Shown here in pieces: positions 46,568 through 59,393 of a stretch of DNA of 64,000 nucleotides (within the stretch, counting starts at the first letter, position 1; every line of letters begins with the position of its first letter). The notes beneath the pieces were generated by a model. The model searched no databases. It was not told the origin of the DNA and saw nothing but the letters and a program-made list of their open reading frames with translations. A program made the position numbers and the translations under genes. Location: assembly GCA_000697055.1 (NCBI GenBank), contig JNDT01001459.1, forward strand, positions 1 through 64,000. The letters run 5' to 3'. Source of the DNA: Saksenaea vasiformis B4078. Its lineage: Eukaryota > Mucoromycota > Mucoromycetes > Mucorales > Saksenaeaceae.

Positions 46568-49500
46568 TATAAAAATAAAGAAGAAGAGGGAAAAATAAGA
46601 GAGAGTGAAAACGGAAAGAGAAAGGGGAAGGAGATATGTACGTACCTTATAAAGGCAATTTTCTTTTTTTCGGGTCGGCAAAATCCCCTCATTTTCCCTC
46701 AGCAAATCCAATGGCAAAATTCGTGCGAGGAAATTTTCATCTTTTCATACTACAGCATTTGCGAGCCCGCGTCCTCCATCTCATACACGTGATGCGTTCT
46801 TTTTCCCTTTATTGATACTTGTCTATTAAAGCGTAGTAGTTATTGTTTTCTAGTAGGGAAACAAACAGTTTGACATGTCCACCATTGAATGAGGATCAGA
46901 AAGACATGACGACGTGCCATGAGGAAACATGACTCTTTCCTGTAAATTAAAAGATATAGACACATTGTCATAATCACCATATCCAAAGACAGAAAGACAA
47001 ACAGACAGACAGCTACGTGCATACAAATGTTCTCTGACTTTGCAAGTATAGGGAGTATATGCATCAAAATACATGTCCTTTGAAACAAACATTTCCCATA
47101 CTTATTACCGCAGTCATTATAAGCTGTCTTTCCATCATGAAAATAATACAATCAAACATGAATCAAGGGAAACTAAATGTATCACAAACAGTCCAGACTT
47201 CAATCCGATGGTAGAGGAAGCAAGAACTGGCCCATTTGACATGGAACAATCAGGAACTATCAGTCAAGTCGTTTCATTCATCAAAAGACCTTTTTTTCTT
47301 GTCAAATAGCGAGAATTCCCATCCACGTGCAGGTGGTGATAATATGGCTGCGCCGACTTCTCTAGTACAGAGCTAAGACAGGCTTAAGAAATAAATAATT
47401 GTGGAGCATTCCTAAAAGATACAAATACCACAGGCATAGCCTACCTTAGACTAGAAGCAAGTACTTGGAGATCAAACAAACGAACGAGAAGGAAAACAAT
47501 CAAAACACCCCTATGTTTTTCCTACTCTCTTCTTTTTTCTTTCACAGACAATAATACTCCGCCGCTGCTCCTAATGTCAGGATTATGGTCAGCGTAAAAC
47601 CTGCCTCATACTTGGTAGATATGGAAACATTACGCAGATCATCTGTCTATTCTTGATAAACTATGAACTATGAAATAAAGCTTTTGAATGGTTGTGCACG
47701 ACACGTTCAGGCAAAATCACCGCATAGTTGCCGACATTGCAGATGAGAAAAAAGACATTTCCTGGTCTTCTTTGCAGGCTGCATAGACTATAACAAGTGG
47801 GGTTTTCATTTGTTTAAGCTTGTGCTTATGTGCATACACAGAAGTAGGTCTGTGAAAATGTCTTGGTTGAAGCATTCTTGGAAGAATGCATTGCATACGT
47901 ATGTCAGTCTAATAATTGATTGTACAATGCTTCATTCAACTGTCTTGATCATTTTGTAGGAGTGCAAATTATGAACAGGAAGTTAGGAACTCGATTAGTA
48001 GCGGAAATAAAGTACTATAGGTGAAGCAAGCTACCAGTATCTTGGTTCCATTTTGCAATCCCGGTGCTTTTTATGGTAACCCGTTTTGAGATGCGGCAAT
48101 TTATTCATTGGGCGTTCGATCTAGATAGGAGGTAGAAATTCTAGCGGTGGATCTTTTCCTCATCAGTTTTCCCGTTGTCTGTACTTCCGCTACAGTTCTC
48201 TATGTATTTGCTTGCAGTGCCTAGAATCCATTTGAGCCTTTGTAGGTATTTCAGCGCATATGGACGTTCTGCCTAGAATTCTCTTAACTACCCGCCGCCT
48301 TTGACATACACCTCTCTTTCCATACTGGATCATTATTTTTCACTCCAGTTGCATTCATAACAGAGTTTTAGATCAACGCAAAAGAGAAACAAACGATTAG
48401 GTAGCGTTTCTGGAGTCAAACTTGCCCGTAAGATGATGATGCTATTCGCAGTATTTTGTACCGTCACTGCTTTCGATTCTATTTCCGCAGCGAAGTGTTT
48501 CCCTTTTTATCTTCTCTTCTGCAATATTACTGTTTCCTATAAAGTCGTCTTCGCGCCTTAGACTCGTTTGACATATTATTCTTTGCGGTAGAAGTATGTT
48601 TACAGTGCAACCTTGAGAGATAAGTGCCAGATCTCCAGTTAGCGGCTCTCGGAATCATATGCCTTCGGTGAAAGATGCATGCTGAAGCTACTAAAGCATC
48701 AGATGCAAATATGAGTAATTTGGTGACTGGCCAAACGAGAATCCCCTGTGCGGTCGTCGTGACGAAGTGCTTTTGACAGTGGGATGGTGTACACTTCCGA
48801 TAGCTTAGTGATACCTTTAGATCTCGAATTCAACGACGCACCCTTTAAAATAAGGTCCGAAATAAGTTCGAAATACGGTTATGTTGCAGACTCTGTGGAG
48901 GATACGTTCCTGATAGATTTTTCATAACTTGGCTAATCAAGTTACGTCGGTCATTCCCTTTGGGAAAGGTCAAGACCACGTTTCAACAGGAATGAGGTTG
49001 AATAGAGAAACTCTGCAGTATGTGCTTTGATCTGCATTATGTCTATAGCAGCTGACGTAAAGAAGGAGAATCATTCGTATCGAGATTATTAGGTATAATG
49101 GGCTGACCTATAAGCGAACTTTTCTTTATTGCCCTATCTAAAGACCTGTATGACTTTATTGTATTCAAGAATTATTAATCCGTTTTTACTGAATTCATTG
49201 GTTTTATCTTTATTTTCTACTACAGCGTTTGTCAACTCTTGCCAGCTCTTCACTCGGAATGGCGCCGCTTGAATTTCCCAAATGTGTGCACCACTGATAG
49301 AAGATCGCAAACAAAAATGCAGCGGCTCGTTAGACGTCTTGGCATCGTACGGTTAAGCAAAATCGCATCTAAATCTATTAAAGCTCGAGAATCTTGATGC
49401 GCCTATTTGCAAACCTGGTTGTCTAAAATTAATCCTATTGAGAAAAGTAAAACGTAACCGAGCCTTCTAATAGGCTTTGTTGACATGGATCCAACAGACG

Positions 49501-50079
49501 CTAAATAGTCATTACAAGACCTATCGCGGATCTGAATGTTCAATAGCAGAGCACGCCTTTGACAGGTGGCCTTGATCTCAGAAAACATTCACTTGAGGTC
49601 ACTAAGTTCATCGTGAGCCTCACCGGGTTGTAAAATAGTGTGCCTCCAGCTAGCTCAGTCAGATTTCGCATGGACTTTTATGCATGTCAAGCACCTACCA
49701 TGCTATTGTAATATGGTATACTGCCTTACACATCTTTTATATATAATTTATACCAACATTCAAAATTAACAAAACAGTGTGTATTTTGCATTAAGCGTTC
49801 TACTACGTCTCTACTAGGACTAGGGGACCGCAGTGGGAAGCTCCAGCCCCCAAAAAGTGGCGATCACCAAAACGTTTGTTGCTTTTCATTTCAAAATGGA
49901 TGAAATGTGGTATTTAGATGCTTAATTGAGCTACGATAGAGTCCCGTAGTGAAGTGTTCCCAGTAGCTCCCTTCCACCGATGATACGAGTCAGGATCGGC
50001 AGCGGTTCTTCAATATGTGACGACTTTTAATGTGTTGAGACGCGGTGATGCTCGCAAGTTTCATCACCGAAAGCATACA
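46568..50079. other. Gene-poor 3.5-kb stretch
   Basis: From 47310 to about 49400 there is no reading frame of 60 codons on either strand, which is unusual here. Small frames at 46840-47309 look like chance. A short minus-strand segment near 47557-47655 reads DDLRNVSISTKYEAGFTL then TIILTLGAAAEYYCL with a stop, preceded by an AG, and could be the last exon of a small membrane protein; I could not find its other exons. An 18-bp inverted repeat (GCATTCTT-GG-AAGAATGC) lies near 47872-47890. No transposon is recognised; a long non-coding RNA is possible but not shown. Confidence 0.4.
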
Positions 50080-52227
50080 ATGCAGGACACATCGTTCGAT
50101 TTAGGGTCAGACATTCGTAATCCTTGGCTTCTGTATTAATAAATACTTTACATTCAGGTCCTTTGACGTGCCATTGTCTCCTTTGCAACAGGACTCACTA
50201 GATGATCTGAGACTCGACGCACAACCGAGATCGATTCTACACGAAACAAAGTAACTAGTCTACATGTCTTTCCTATCGCCCTTTTTTTTAATCATATTAC
50301 GCGCAGTTTTTGCACATCCTCCAACTTTTCGTCCTCTTCCAACTTCATCAATTTACAACTTACCGCCTACGGTTATCCTGTTCCGCTGACATTTAAAACC
50401 ACAGACGAACGCGATGCATGCAAAATCGTGAATTGCATTCATCAACTACTAGAAGATAAAAAGGTACGCAGAAAGTGAAAACAAACCATGCCGACATAAA
50501 CATTTTCACCTATAGAGAGATGCAGAAAAATATGATGAAATGTACGATTCCATAGCCATGCTAAAGCGTGAACGGGAAACTTTGCAATCAAAACTGGTTT
50601 GTATTCGATATTCCAAAGACAATAGATGTTGAATATCGTCACTACGATAGAATGAATGTACGAAAGAACTGGATAGCGTTCGACGAGATAACATCCAGTT
50701 GGGTTACAAGGTGGAGTAAGTTCAATCATCATTTGGTCATCTTGGTATTTAATGTCCTTTTGAACAGATCTCTGAATAATACGATCAAATCGGACGCAGA
50801 AAAAATGCGTAGTATCAAGGAAGAGTTATCAAAATCAAAAAACAACATGCTATACATGAAAGCGCAGTATGCAGTACGTTTCTCATCCTTTCTTCGTATT
50901 TCGGGAAAATCTGAATTCAGCGTAGCATGAAACTCGTAGGCTTGAGCAAGAACATACAAGGACACGAGATCGTCTGTACAAATTAATGAACGAAACACAC
51001 AAAACAAACGTCGCATCCCTCACCATGAATGATCCATTCCCCTCTACCACGGCGCGGATACCGGAAGATGATCGAGTAACAGAGGTAAAAAAAAAAAAGA
51101 GTCCGTGTGGTTAGAATAACGTTGTTGTTGTAGGATCGGGCATTGTACACCGATCTTTTAAATAAGAGTAGCGATCGAGAAAAGGAAGCAAGGTCTGAAA
51201 GCGAAGAATTCCGACGATCTTTAGTCGCAACATACACCACTGTACGCAGTCTATTGGATCGCCAAGTACAGAATTACGAGGAATCGTTCCGACAAGATAC
51301 AGAGGCATGTTGTCGCCAAATTAAGTTGATTGATTCAAGCTGTTGACGTTTCTAATAGTCTCATCGTTACAGTCCAGGACTTTACAGAAAGAAACGGCCC
51401 GATTCCGATTACCACTGGATTTTGGAGGTGCTGACGCGGTGAAGGAAATCGATGATCTGCTGGTCAGATTGCAGGACGAGTGGGATCGTCAGATCACCGC
51501 GCGAAAGGTCTACACGGATGAAGATATGAAGCAAAAAGATCAAATCATTCAGCAACTTGAAGAACATGTGGAGGAACTTATTGACTCACTAGGTAGGTTC
51601 GTACTTTGCTATCGCTCTCGAAGCTTACATATTTCATAGAACAATGCCAGAAAGATTTCGAGGAAAAGACTTGCATCTACACGAAATTTTCAGAAGGCAA
51701 TTTTTTTGACGCTATCTTGCCACACATCAACGACGAACTTTCCGAGTATGTATCACGCATCAACAAGAAGATTCTTTACTAACTATTTCGGGACCTTTAG
51801 CTCAGAAAGTTCTGTCATCGATATTGAAAATCGCACAGAAACAAAGCTGAAAAAACTGCGTCAGCAAATTCTAAAGGAAAGAGAACAAGTGACAGAAGCT
51901 GCTTTGAAATTAGGTGACGAGCGTAAGCAATTAGCGGTAGGTGAAAGAAGAATTAGGTACGAATAGACAATGAACGTGAATATGACAGGCGGATCGAGAG
52001 GCACTCAGACAAACGAAACGAGAACTGGAATTGAAGAAATTTCTGTCAGAGTTACCAAAAAGCCCAGAGTAAGAGAATTAGATAGACACTGCGCTTCCTT
52101 TCCTAACCACATTCATAGACAAAATAATTCTTCAGAAGAATCCGCACCGCCAAGACGACATCTACCGTCGTCTATCCGATCCGAAAATGAACGTCCACAA
52201 AAACGGTTCAGGGGACTAGCTAGTTGA
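50080..52227 (+). CDS. SSX2IP/Msd1-like coiled-coil protein (ADIP domain)
   Basis: Many short exons. The diagnostic piece is FCTSSNFSSSSNFINLQLTA then YGYPVPLTFKTTDERDACKI and VNCIHQLLEDKKRDAEKYD, the conserved start of the afadin/alpha-actinin-binding (ADIP) family. In fission yeast the member is Msd1, which anchors microtubules at the spindle pole body. After this come long coiled coils: MLKRERETLQSKL, TIKSDAEKMRSIKEELSKSK, HETRRLEQEHTRTRDRLYKL, and LLVRLQDEWDRQITARKVYT, followed by a basic tail ending RGLAS. An upstream exon with PLSPLQQDSLDDLRLDAQPR joins at AAA|GTAACT. The ATG at 50080 is approximate. Microtubule anchoring is inferred from the family. Confidence 0.7.
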
Positions 52228-52807
52228 ATAAAATACCCATGATATCATTTATTGCTATCATTTTCGCAGAAAGAACGTGTAGAGATAATAAAGCGATGGG
52301 TTCGCTATCTGTGTACGCAAAGAGTCATGAAAATGTCTGTTAGTACTTTCCTGCATGGTTGCTTCGGGGTCATGTATATATCGTCCTCGGTGTACACTCT
52401 CTTCATTTATCTAATCTGTCATCACACGAAGTATTCCATGCTACATTATTGAGATCCATATCCCAACCATGCCTTTCAAACAAGACACAAGTATCATAAT
52501 CTCCTAAAGATATATACCTGAACAAACTCATTCCCTTCACTATGTAGGCAGTAACAAGTAATCTCACAGCGATGTAAACCCATCGCTACAGACATAGCCT
52601 ATTCTCCTCCCTTGTTTCCTCTTCCTTTTTTGTCTTTTTTGTTTTTTCACAGATCCAGTTGTTCGCTGTCAAGTACTTTTTTTTTTCCACACGGTTCATT
52701 TATCGTCAAAACACACAATTTGATTTATTGCTGTCTTTCTTGATTAGGATCGAAAGCAAGCCACCAGAGCATCGTGAGATAAAATAACACAACGCTAATT
52801 TCGAACT
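52228..52807. other. Intergenic, convergent 3' ends
   Basis: The coiled-coil gene and RPS28 converge here. A 66-codon frame at 52252-52452 has no support. A T-rich stretch (52620-52690) lies downstream of both genes. Confidence 0.4.
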
Positions 52808-53228
52808 TTAACGCAGACGACGGGCTTCACGTTCGGATTCCAAGAGGCAGAGGATGTCGTTCTCACGAACGGGACCCTTGACGTTACGGATGATGCTACG
52901 GTTGGTGTCGTCCATGAATTCGACGCGAACTTGGGTGACGCCACCACGGGATCCAGTACGGCCAAGAACCTTGGTAACCTTGGCAAGCTTAACGGGCTGC
53001 TTTTGAGCGTCCTAATAACAACGAAAAGAAGATAGATTCAGTACGATGAATGAGACAGGGGGAGGAAAAAAAAAAGGAATGGATGCTAATTCCGTTGGCC
53101 ATGCATCAACTAAATAGAATAAAAACAGAACAAGAAGAAGCTGCTTGTATCCATCCATCCATCAAACTTCCGGACAACCACAGCTGTATGATGTATTCTA
53201 TTGATGAAAAGCTAGCTTTACTCACCAT
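52808..53228 (-). CDS. RPS28: 40S ribosomal protein eS28
   Basis: Small-subunit ribosomal protein located near the mRNA exit channel. Exon 1 holds only the ATG (53226-53228), followed at once by GTGAGT. The second exon begins after TTATTAG and reads [60 protein letters not shown] and REARRLR, ending in TAA at 52808. The total of 68 residues equals the usual length and the sequence is highly conserved. An intron right after the start codon is common in fungal ribosomal genes. Confidence 0.97.
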
Positions 53229-53587
53229 GTCTTTGGGCTATGAAGAGGAAGGTTCTTACAGTAGCGCAACAGCAAGCCATTTGACCCTTCGCTACTAGCG
53301 ACCCCGGGGCGCCCAAAAAGTAAGTCACAAACACCGGATTCTTATCAAAATCGGACCGAACCATTACTGAAAGATGCCATTTCCATGTGCGGTATAATAA
53401 GCTACTATAGAGTCACAGGTTCTGCTGTTCGAGTGACAAACAAACTGTCTAACGGTTTAGCTCTGTCACATGATGGGTCACAGAAGTTTTCAATGCTCTG
53501 AAATTGAAGGACAAAGTACTATATGGCAGTTTTCTCTAGATGAGTGTAGAGCATTATATGTGTTGCTCTTAACTGAAGCCTTTTTCT
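53229..53587. other. RPS28 upstream region
   Basis: The ribosomal gene promoter. No typed element is assigned. GCGACCCCGGGGCGCC near 53298-53313 is a GC-rich patch. Confidence 0.35.
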
Positions 53588-53589
53588 TA

Positions 53590-53691
53590 GGAGCCATACC
53601 AAAAATTGGGGCCATACCTAATTACCGGCCCGGAGATCAATAAGGTTTAGAGTGGTTTCGGTGAGTGTGCGGTTGTGCAAGGTATGGCTCC
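53590..53691. mobile_element. 102-bp MITE with terminal inverted repeats
   Basis: GGAGCCATACC at the left end (53590-53600) is matched by GGTATGGCTCC at the right end (53681-53691). Both are flanked by TA (53588-53589 and 53692-53693), as expected for the target duplication of a Tc1/mariner-type insertion. There is no coding capacity. An internal GGGGCCATACCT near 53609 repeats part of the left end. No second copy is seen in this window. Confidence 0.8.
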
Positions 53692-53693
53692 TA

Positions 53694-54720
53694 GAAATCT
53701 GTAACTCAATACTTATGAAGAATGTAAAAGCATGAGCATAGGAAGCATTGTAGGACATGGCCTTCTTGCTCGAATAAGATAGAGGCAGAATGAGGAAGAG
53801 AATTCAAAAACAACTACATTAGTATGAGAAGGGTTACTAGTCATATCTCTTCGCTCGTTGATTCCGAATAAAAGCATATTCAATAAGGGTAATCCCGAGA
53901 TTAAAAAAGACCTCCACAGTAGGATATCCAAAACGTGTTTATCACTGTGTATGCTCAATTGACAACATGTTTTTTCCTTCTCGAAGTAGTAGTTACCGGC
54001 GCTTTTTATTCAGGTTCGTCACAGTACTGTGTTGGTCATTGTAAGCTTCGGTTTGGGCAGCATCGTCCATTGTTCGACTAAGGTCAGCCTTTACGCATAC
54101 GCCTTTTTCAAGGTGCCATCGCATTTCATGGAAACTTTTTATGTTTGTTACCGTCCTTAATGAAGGTACTTTAGAATCCCAACAAAAGCATCCTTTATTT
54201 ATTGCAATGACAATAACAACGTTCGTTCACGCTGTGAGCGGGTATGACTTGATCTCTACCTTTAGACGGAAGCGGTCAACCGATATACACAAAGAAAAAT
54301 GAGAGATACAACTTAATGATCATAGGAACGAAAGTGCGGAGGAAAATCTTTCGCACTCTGGCTCAATTCGCCGACAGCATCCACTGTGATCCCCCCGTAT
54401 TTTTAAACAGTCAAAGACAAGCCGTTCCATGAAGGCCATATGTATTGCTGAAATGAAACCGTAATTCAAGGAAACTTAACACTGCCTCTATCGCTTTTAT
54501 CGCACTCGTTGCAACGCAATCGAACATATACGGTGTCTTTCTTACAGTGTGCCGCGTAACAATTCTAAGGGACCTTACTTTAATGGATTATCGATGTACG
54601 CTCATGTCAGATGCGCACATGCGCTCACATATACAGGAACCAGTATCCACGTCTCAGACGATTCACATCATACGAATAGACCATTCACAGAGAGATAGAA
54701 GGTAATAACGCAAGTCCAAT
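53694..54720. other. Intergenic
   Basis: AT-rich and without a recognised gene. A minus-strand frame at 53713-53958 has no support. Confidence 0.4.
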
Positions 54721-54802
54721 CTTTTCCTTAGCGCAAATTGGACCCTTGATGGACGCAAAATTTATTTAAAGTAGTGTAAAAAGTAATTCAATAAACAGTG
54801 TA
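54721..54802 (+). repeat. Terminal-repeat-like remnant (copy 2)
   Basis: TTCCTTAGCGCAAATTGG, GATGGACGCAAAATTTATTT and TTCAATAAACAGTG align with 4471-4541 at roughly 70 percent by eye. Only this single arm is seen here, so it may be a solo end of a decayed DNA element. Confidence 0.45.
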
Positions 54803-55848
54803 AAGGTAGTTTTGCATAAAAGGAAGATATCTGGTTATCTTTTCCTCATTGTTCCATATGTCATGCCACGCTTATCTTATATAATTTTATACATGAGTCT
54901 AATGTCCTTTAGAGAGATGATCACTCACTATCAAACCACCATTCCTTTGCAAACTTTAGAACACAAGTTGTAATTGGTAGCAAAATGGTAGTAGCTTAGC
55001 ACAAACGTTAATATCAGAGAATACCAGGATTCCGCAGAGGTACGCTCAACACGGTCATGGTGGCTAAATAACAGTTCTGAAGCACATAAAACCACATATC
55101 CTAAGCCATCTCGAAGAAATACACGGTAGTAAAAGGAAGACCGGGTATGAAAGAAGATGACGGCTTACGAAAAACCTATTCTTACAGATGACCGCTTTCA
55201 GGTGCCCATCAAACCTGATGAAAATCGGACACTATGGACACAAGGATAGCATGTAGACATTATACATTCACAAATAAAAGATGATAGAGAATGCATATGG
55301 AACTGAACAGGTTCAGGTCAGATCGTACTATCAGGCACATTCGCCTGGGTGAATTGATCTGGATCTAGGCTTAGTTTGATGTCTCCAGAACGAACTGCGC
55401 TTAAATGTTTTTGGCCAAAGTTAATTGATATTCTCAGTAATGTTTTTTCCTGTAGGATATCACTTAAGAAGAAACAAACATAAGACAAAAGTATTTGTTG
55501 TATATACTCGGTAGGAGGATATGGAATGTAAGGTAAGGCTTTTCAAGCCGATCGGATACGCTAGAAAAGCGAGCGTAGCGTAGCCGACCGAATTTACAGA
55601 GTGTGCAACCTGCCATATTAGCTGCAGGCACTAGATGCCTTTTGACACCACGGCATCTTTGGAGTGTACAAGTGGAGTGCGTGTACCGGATCGGAAATAT
55701 ACACGTCACTGCTCGACTCGGGGCTGCTTGCGATTCACTAGCGATTCCAAAGCTTGTGCTTTTCCTTTCTCTCTCACTCTTTTTTTTTATTCTTATTTTC
55801 TCCTGTCAGTCAACTACAGCCTTTACCGTCCAACAGAAATCGTGTACC
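54803..55848. other. Upstream region of the Sds3-like gene
   Basis: About 1 kb with no clear gene. A long open frame runs from 55603 into the next gene in phase, but the ACCATGG context at 55849 is the better start. The stretch before it is CT-rich (CTTTCTCTCTCACTC), typical of a fungal promoter. Confidence 0.4.
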
Positions 55849-57977
55849 ATGGATGCCTCTTCCTCAGAGAACCTCCATGACCTTTTTGACGCTGAAACGC
55901 CGACTCGGCGAGGCTCTAAGCTGTCTCTGGGGTCTTCACCGTCTGTCCTCAGTACCGACGAACCACTGGATGTAGGAGACGGGCCGTTGACGCCAACCAA
56001 TCGACTAGAAGAAGACGACGACAGTCTTTTAGGGTTTGGTGATTGCAGGGACGAATCGCCAGACGCCTTGTTAGGACAGCATGGCAATGACAACGACGAT
56101 ATTGGGCAGTCTTCTGCTTCTCCACTTTCTTCTGCGCCGGACGACTTTCCTCTCTCACGTTCCACCTCCCCTGAATTAGAACAGTCTCGCAAGCGAAGAA
56201 AGGATGATACGGACGATGCGCGGTCCGAGGAGGACTGCATCCTCGACAAAACGAAAAAGCAAATGTACGATATTTTGAATCATGAGTCCAAAGTGAAACC
56301 AGATGGCAACATGGCCAATGTCACCGGCAATAAAAGCAGCGGACCTTCTAAGGCAAAACCAAAACCTAGGCCAAAACGTCGTGTTGCAAAGTCACGGGAC
56401 AAAGAAACACGGACACGACGGCGCGGTAGCAAAACCAGCCAGAGCGATAATCATCGCCAAGCTGAATCAAATTCGATTGAAAAGTCCGAAGAAGTCCAGC
56501 ACGAATCATCAGATAAGGAGAATAAAGATACCCCAGAAGAAGCTGAAGAGAAGAAAACCGAACCCAACCATACCAGCCCAGCAGGCGAAGCTACAAAATG
56601 TTGTAAGTCACAATGTGAAACCGCATAGCATAAGTTAACTTTTTTGGAAAAGGTTCGAATGAAGAAGATGCCCACAGGCAACGGCATGCAGAAGCATTGG
56701 AAGCTCTGACACATATTGAGATTGAATTTGCGAGATTAAGAGAAAAGTAAAATCGCCAGGCCAGACCAGGTTAAAGATTTACGGATTTCTCCTTAGAATG
56801 TACCAAGAAAAAATGAAAGCATTGAACGACGAGGCAGAAATGATATCAAATGGTAGACAAAAAAGAAAAAAGGAACTCCCAATGCGTTACTGTCATGTAA
56901 GCTTGTTTAACAGTTATTTCCTAGGTACACATCCAGAGATGATAGCACTGATGGAGAAGATTGAAACAAAAAGGCAGCAGCGTATCAGTTCTGCAGAAGC
57001 ATGGAGACGTCAGCAACGCACAAATTATCAACAAGAATTTGAAGGTGTCGAATATATGGCCAATACAGTCTTTATCGTGAGTAACAATAAGGTTATTTTC
57101 ACGATAAAGTACTCATCTGAAGGGTCCAGTGTCAAAAAAGAGAATTGCGTGCAAAGGTTTTGAATACACTCAATGGACGCAAATGGAACATGGATGCTGA
57201 ACGGGCGAAATTAGACGACCTGATTGCCTGTAAGTAAAAAATCGACTTCCTTCCACAGTTGGACTACGATGAACATATTATCCGCAGATGAACATCAATT
57301 ACCCGATAGAAGCACTCTGGAGATGCGTAAATATGCCCAACAGATTGAATCTTGTGAATTACAGGGTATCAAAGATAATGTGGGATTCCCAATGGCACCC
57401 AAACCAACTGGGTTAACAAGTCAGGATGTTGATGAAGACCTGGTTGCACTAGGGGTGAGTCTGGTTGCATTTGATCACAATAGACCACTAACGGTGTTAC
57501 CATTTGTCTATCGATCCGTTTTAGTTGATTCAGCCTTGTAAGTTCCGGATAATACGAGCAAACTTCTTATTCTCTGATTATCTCGAATAGTAATGCATAA
57601 TCAAGTCAAATCGGTAGATACAAAATCATTGGATGGACTGCCGTCATCGATACCACATTCATCAACTTCAAGATCCTTGAACATTCGTAATGGGAATTTC
57701 TCGGATGATGTTCATACAACCAGAGAACAACTTTATTATTATGGTCATGTGTTTAATAAGGGAGATTACTGTACAGTTGTGGATGTAAACGCGGGACGCT
57801 ATACAGCAAAATTGCTTTCCACTACCGATGCGGAGGTAACAAAAACAAAACTAATGACCTTCTCTTTACTGATATGATTGCACAAAGATTGTCGTACAAA
57901 GAACAGATGGTTCGAAAACAAAATTACCACTTGCCCAGCTTAGCGGAGGGAAATACACGATTGCAGCCAAGCAATAA
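55849..57977 (+). CDS. SDS3: Sds3-like subunit of the Sin3/Rpd3 deacetylase complex
   Basis: A nuclear corepressor subunit that helps hold Sin3-HDAC together. From ACCATGG at 55849: an acidic Ser-rich N-terminus (MDASSSENLHDLFDAETPTR), a basic segment (PKPRPKRRVAKSRDKETRTR), then the Sds3/BRMS1 coiled coil: EALEALTHIEIEFARLREK, MYQEKMKALNDEAEMI, THPEMIALMEKIETKRQQRI, and a basic helix with KRELRAKVLNTLNGRKWNMD. A further exon has VGFPMAPKPTGLTSQDVDED. The C-terminus is a Tudor-like beta segment, HVFNKGDYCTVVDVNAGRYT with a following DGSKTKLPLAQLSGGKYTIA, ending AAKQ at TAA 57975-57977. That tail is typical of fungal members. About seven exons. Confidence 0.8.
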
Positions 57978-59393
57978 CTACCGCTTAATTTTTTTTATTC
58001 GAAACAGCGCAACATTTCTACTGTATGATATTCTCGTTGATTCCCCTCTCCCTCCACTGTATATATTTCCTAAAATCAATGTCACTCCGCTGTCAATTAT
58101 GAAGTCGCGGGTTGACAAAAGTAGAAATCGTATATCCCCAGAAAATTTTTCGCTTGATGACAAATGTCAGATCAACAGAAAAAAAAGCTGTCCCACAAGG
58201 TTTGGCAGATCCATCGCTGTATACAATCTCACATTTCGAAATGATTAGTCAATTTCTTTTACAAAGAGGACCAGGATCATATCGTTCATAAGTGTTGCTG
58301 TCCTGAACCTATGGACTATGTCGTTAATGAGGAAATGTACTTGCGTGATATATAAAACACAGATAGATAAATCAACATTTTGCATTGATGTGGAGCGGCA
58401 TGAACTTCTGTGACTTTTCACAGCCAAATGATTAAGCGTCAATGCATACGTGGAGGAATGTGGTTTCCCGCGAAAGTCCCAAGATAGTGATGATTTTACC
58501 AGCCAGCGTTCACTCGAGAATGGCTGCCTGTCAGCCTGACCCCAAAAATTTTGTGGGCATCATTAATATAAAAGAAGACTAAAGACAGAAGATACTAAAG
58601 AACAAAATAAGAAGGAAGGATATAACGACGATGGTCTGCGAAGATTATCGGAATGAGTGTGTCGTCGTCGGAACGCATATCGAGACTCTGATTGTGTACT
58701 TTTCTACAGGGATCTTTAATATTGCTTCTGTGAAATTACAGATAGTCAGAATTCTTGCCTGTCTATCATGGCGACTCTATCCATATCATTCTCGACAAGC
58801 TGTATGGCTGCATATCTAGAGGACATTTATGCGCGCCCTTCCTGCTATTAAAACAAAGTCAGATTTCTGATGTGAGGTTTATCACACTATGGAATATATA
58901 TCGTGTAACTAATTAGCCCATCTAGCGATTTATCCTGACGAGCAACAACATCGTTACACCAAGCTTACTTAACGGATAATATGCGTTGAATAGTCTTGAT
59001 AGACGTACGTAACGTAGTCCGGCAAGTGACCGCAGAAAAGGTAAGTTTCGTTATTTGATAGACTGTGTCTCTCTTAGCACACTGGAATACAAAGTACAAA
59101 GCCACGAAAAGGGGTCGTAGTCTTAATGAACGATGGCCAGGACACTTAATCGTATCTCATCCATCTTCTTCCTTTAACTTTGAACGGTAATAGCTCTAAT
59201 ATTACCCCTGTGGGATTGGCTGTATGCACTCATTAGATCCCTGATACTTTCGTCTAATCCAGCTTTTCCTGCTACCTTTGACATACTCTCATTGGCTTTA
59301 TTCGTAAGTACCTTTCTAGGAGCTTGTGTAATGGGATTAACACCTCCTCTAAGCCTGAGTCTAGGCTATTGCCTTTCCTAGAATACTTGTACC
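57978..59393. other. Intergenic before the modular gene
   Basis: About 1.4 kb. Small frames (58245-58442 minus, 58631-58819 plus) are not supported. No repeat copy is recognised. Confidence 0.4.

Noticed and set aside
46840..47151. 103-codon minus-strand frame with hydrophobic stretches
   Set aside because: Another frame over the same bases is equally open, with no domain and no splice evidence for either.
55603..55848. Upstream extension of the Sds3-like frame
   Set aside because: The added segment is hydrophobic and unlike any Sds3, while ACCATGG at 55849 is a strong start context.
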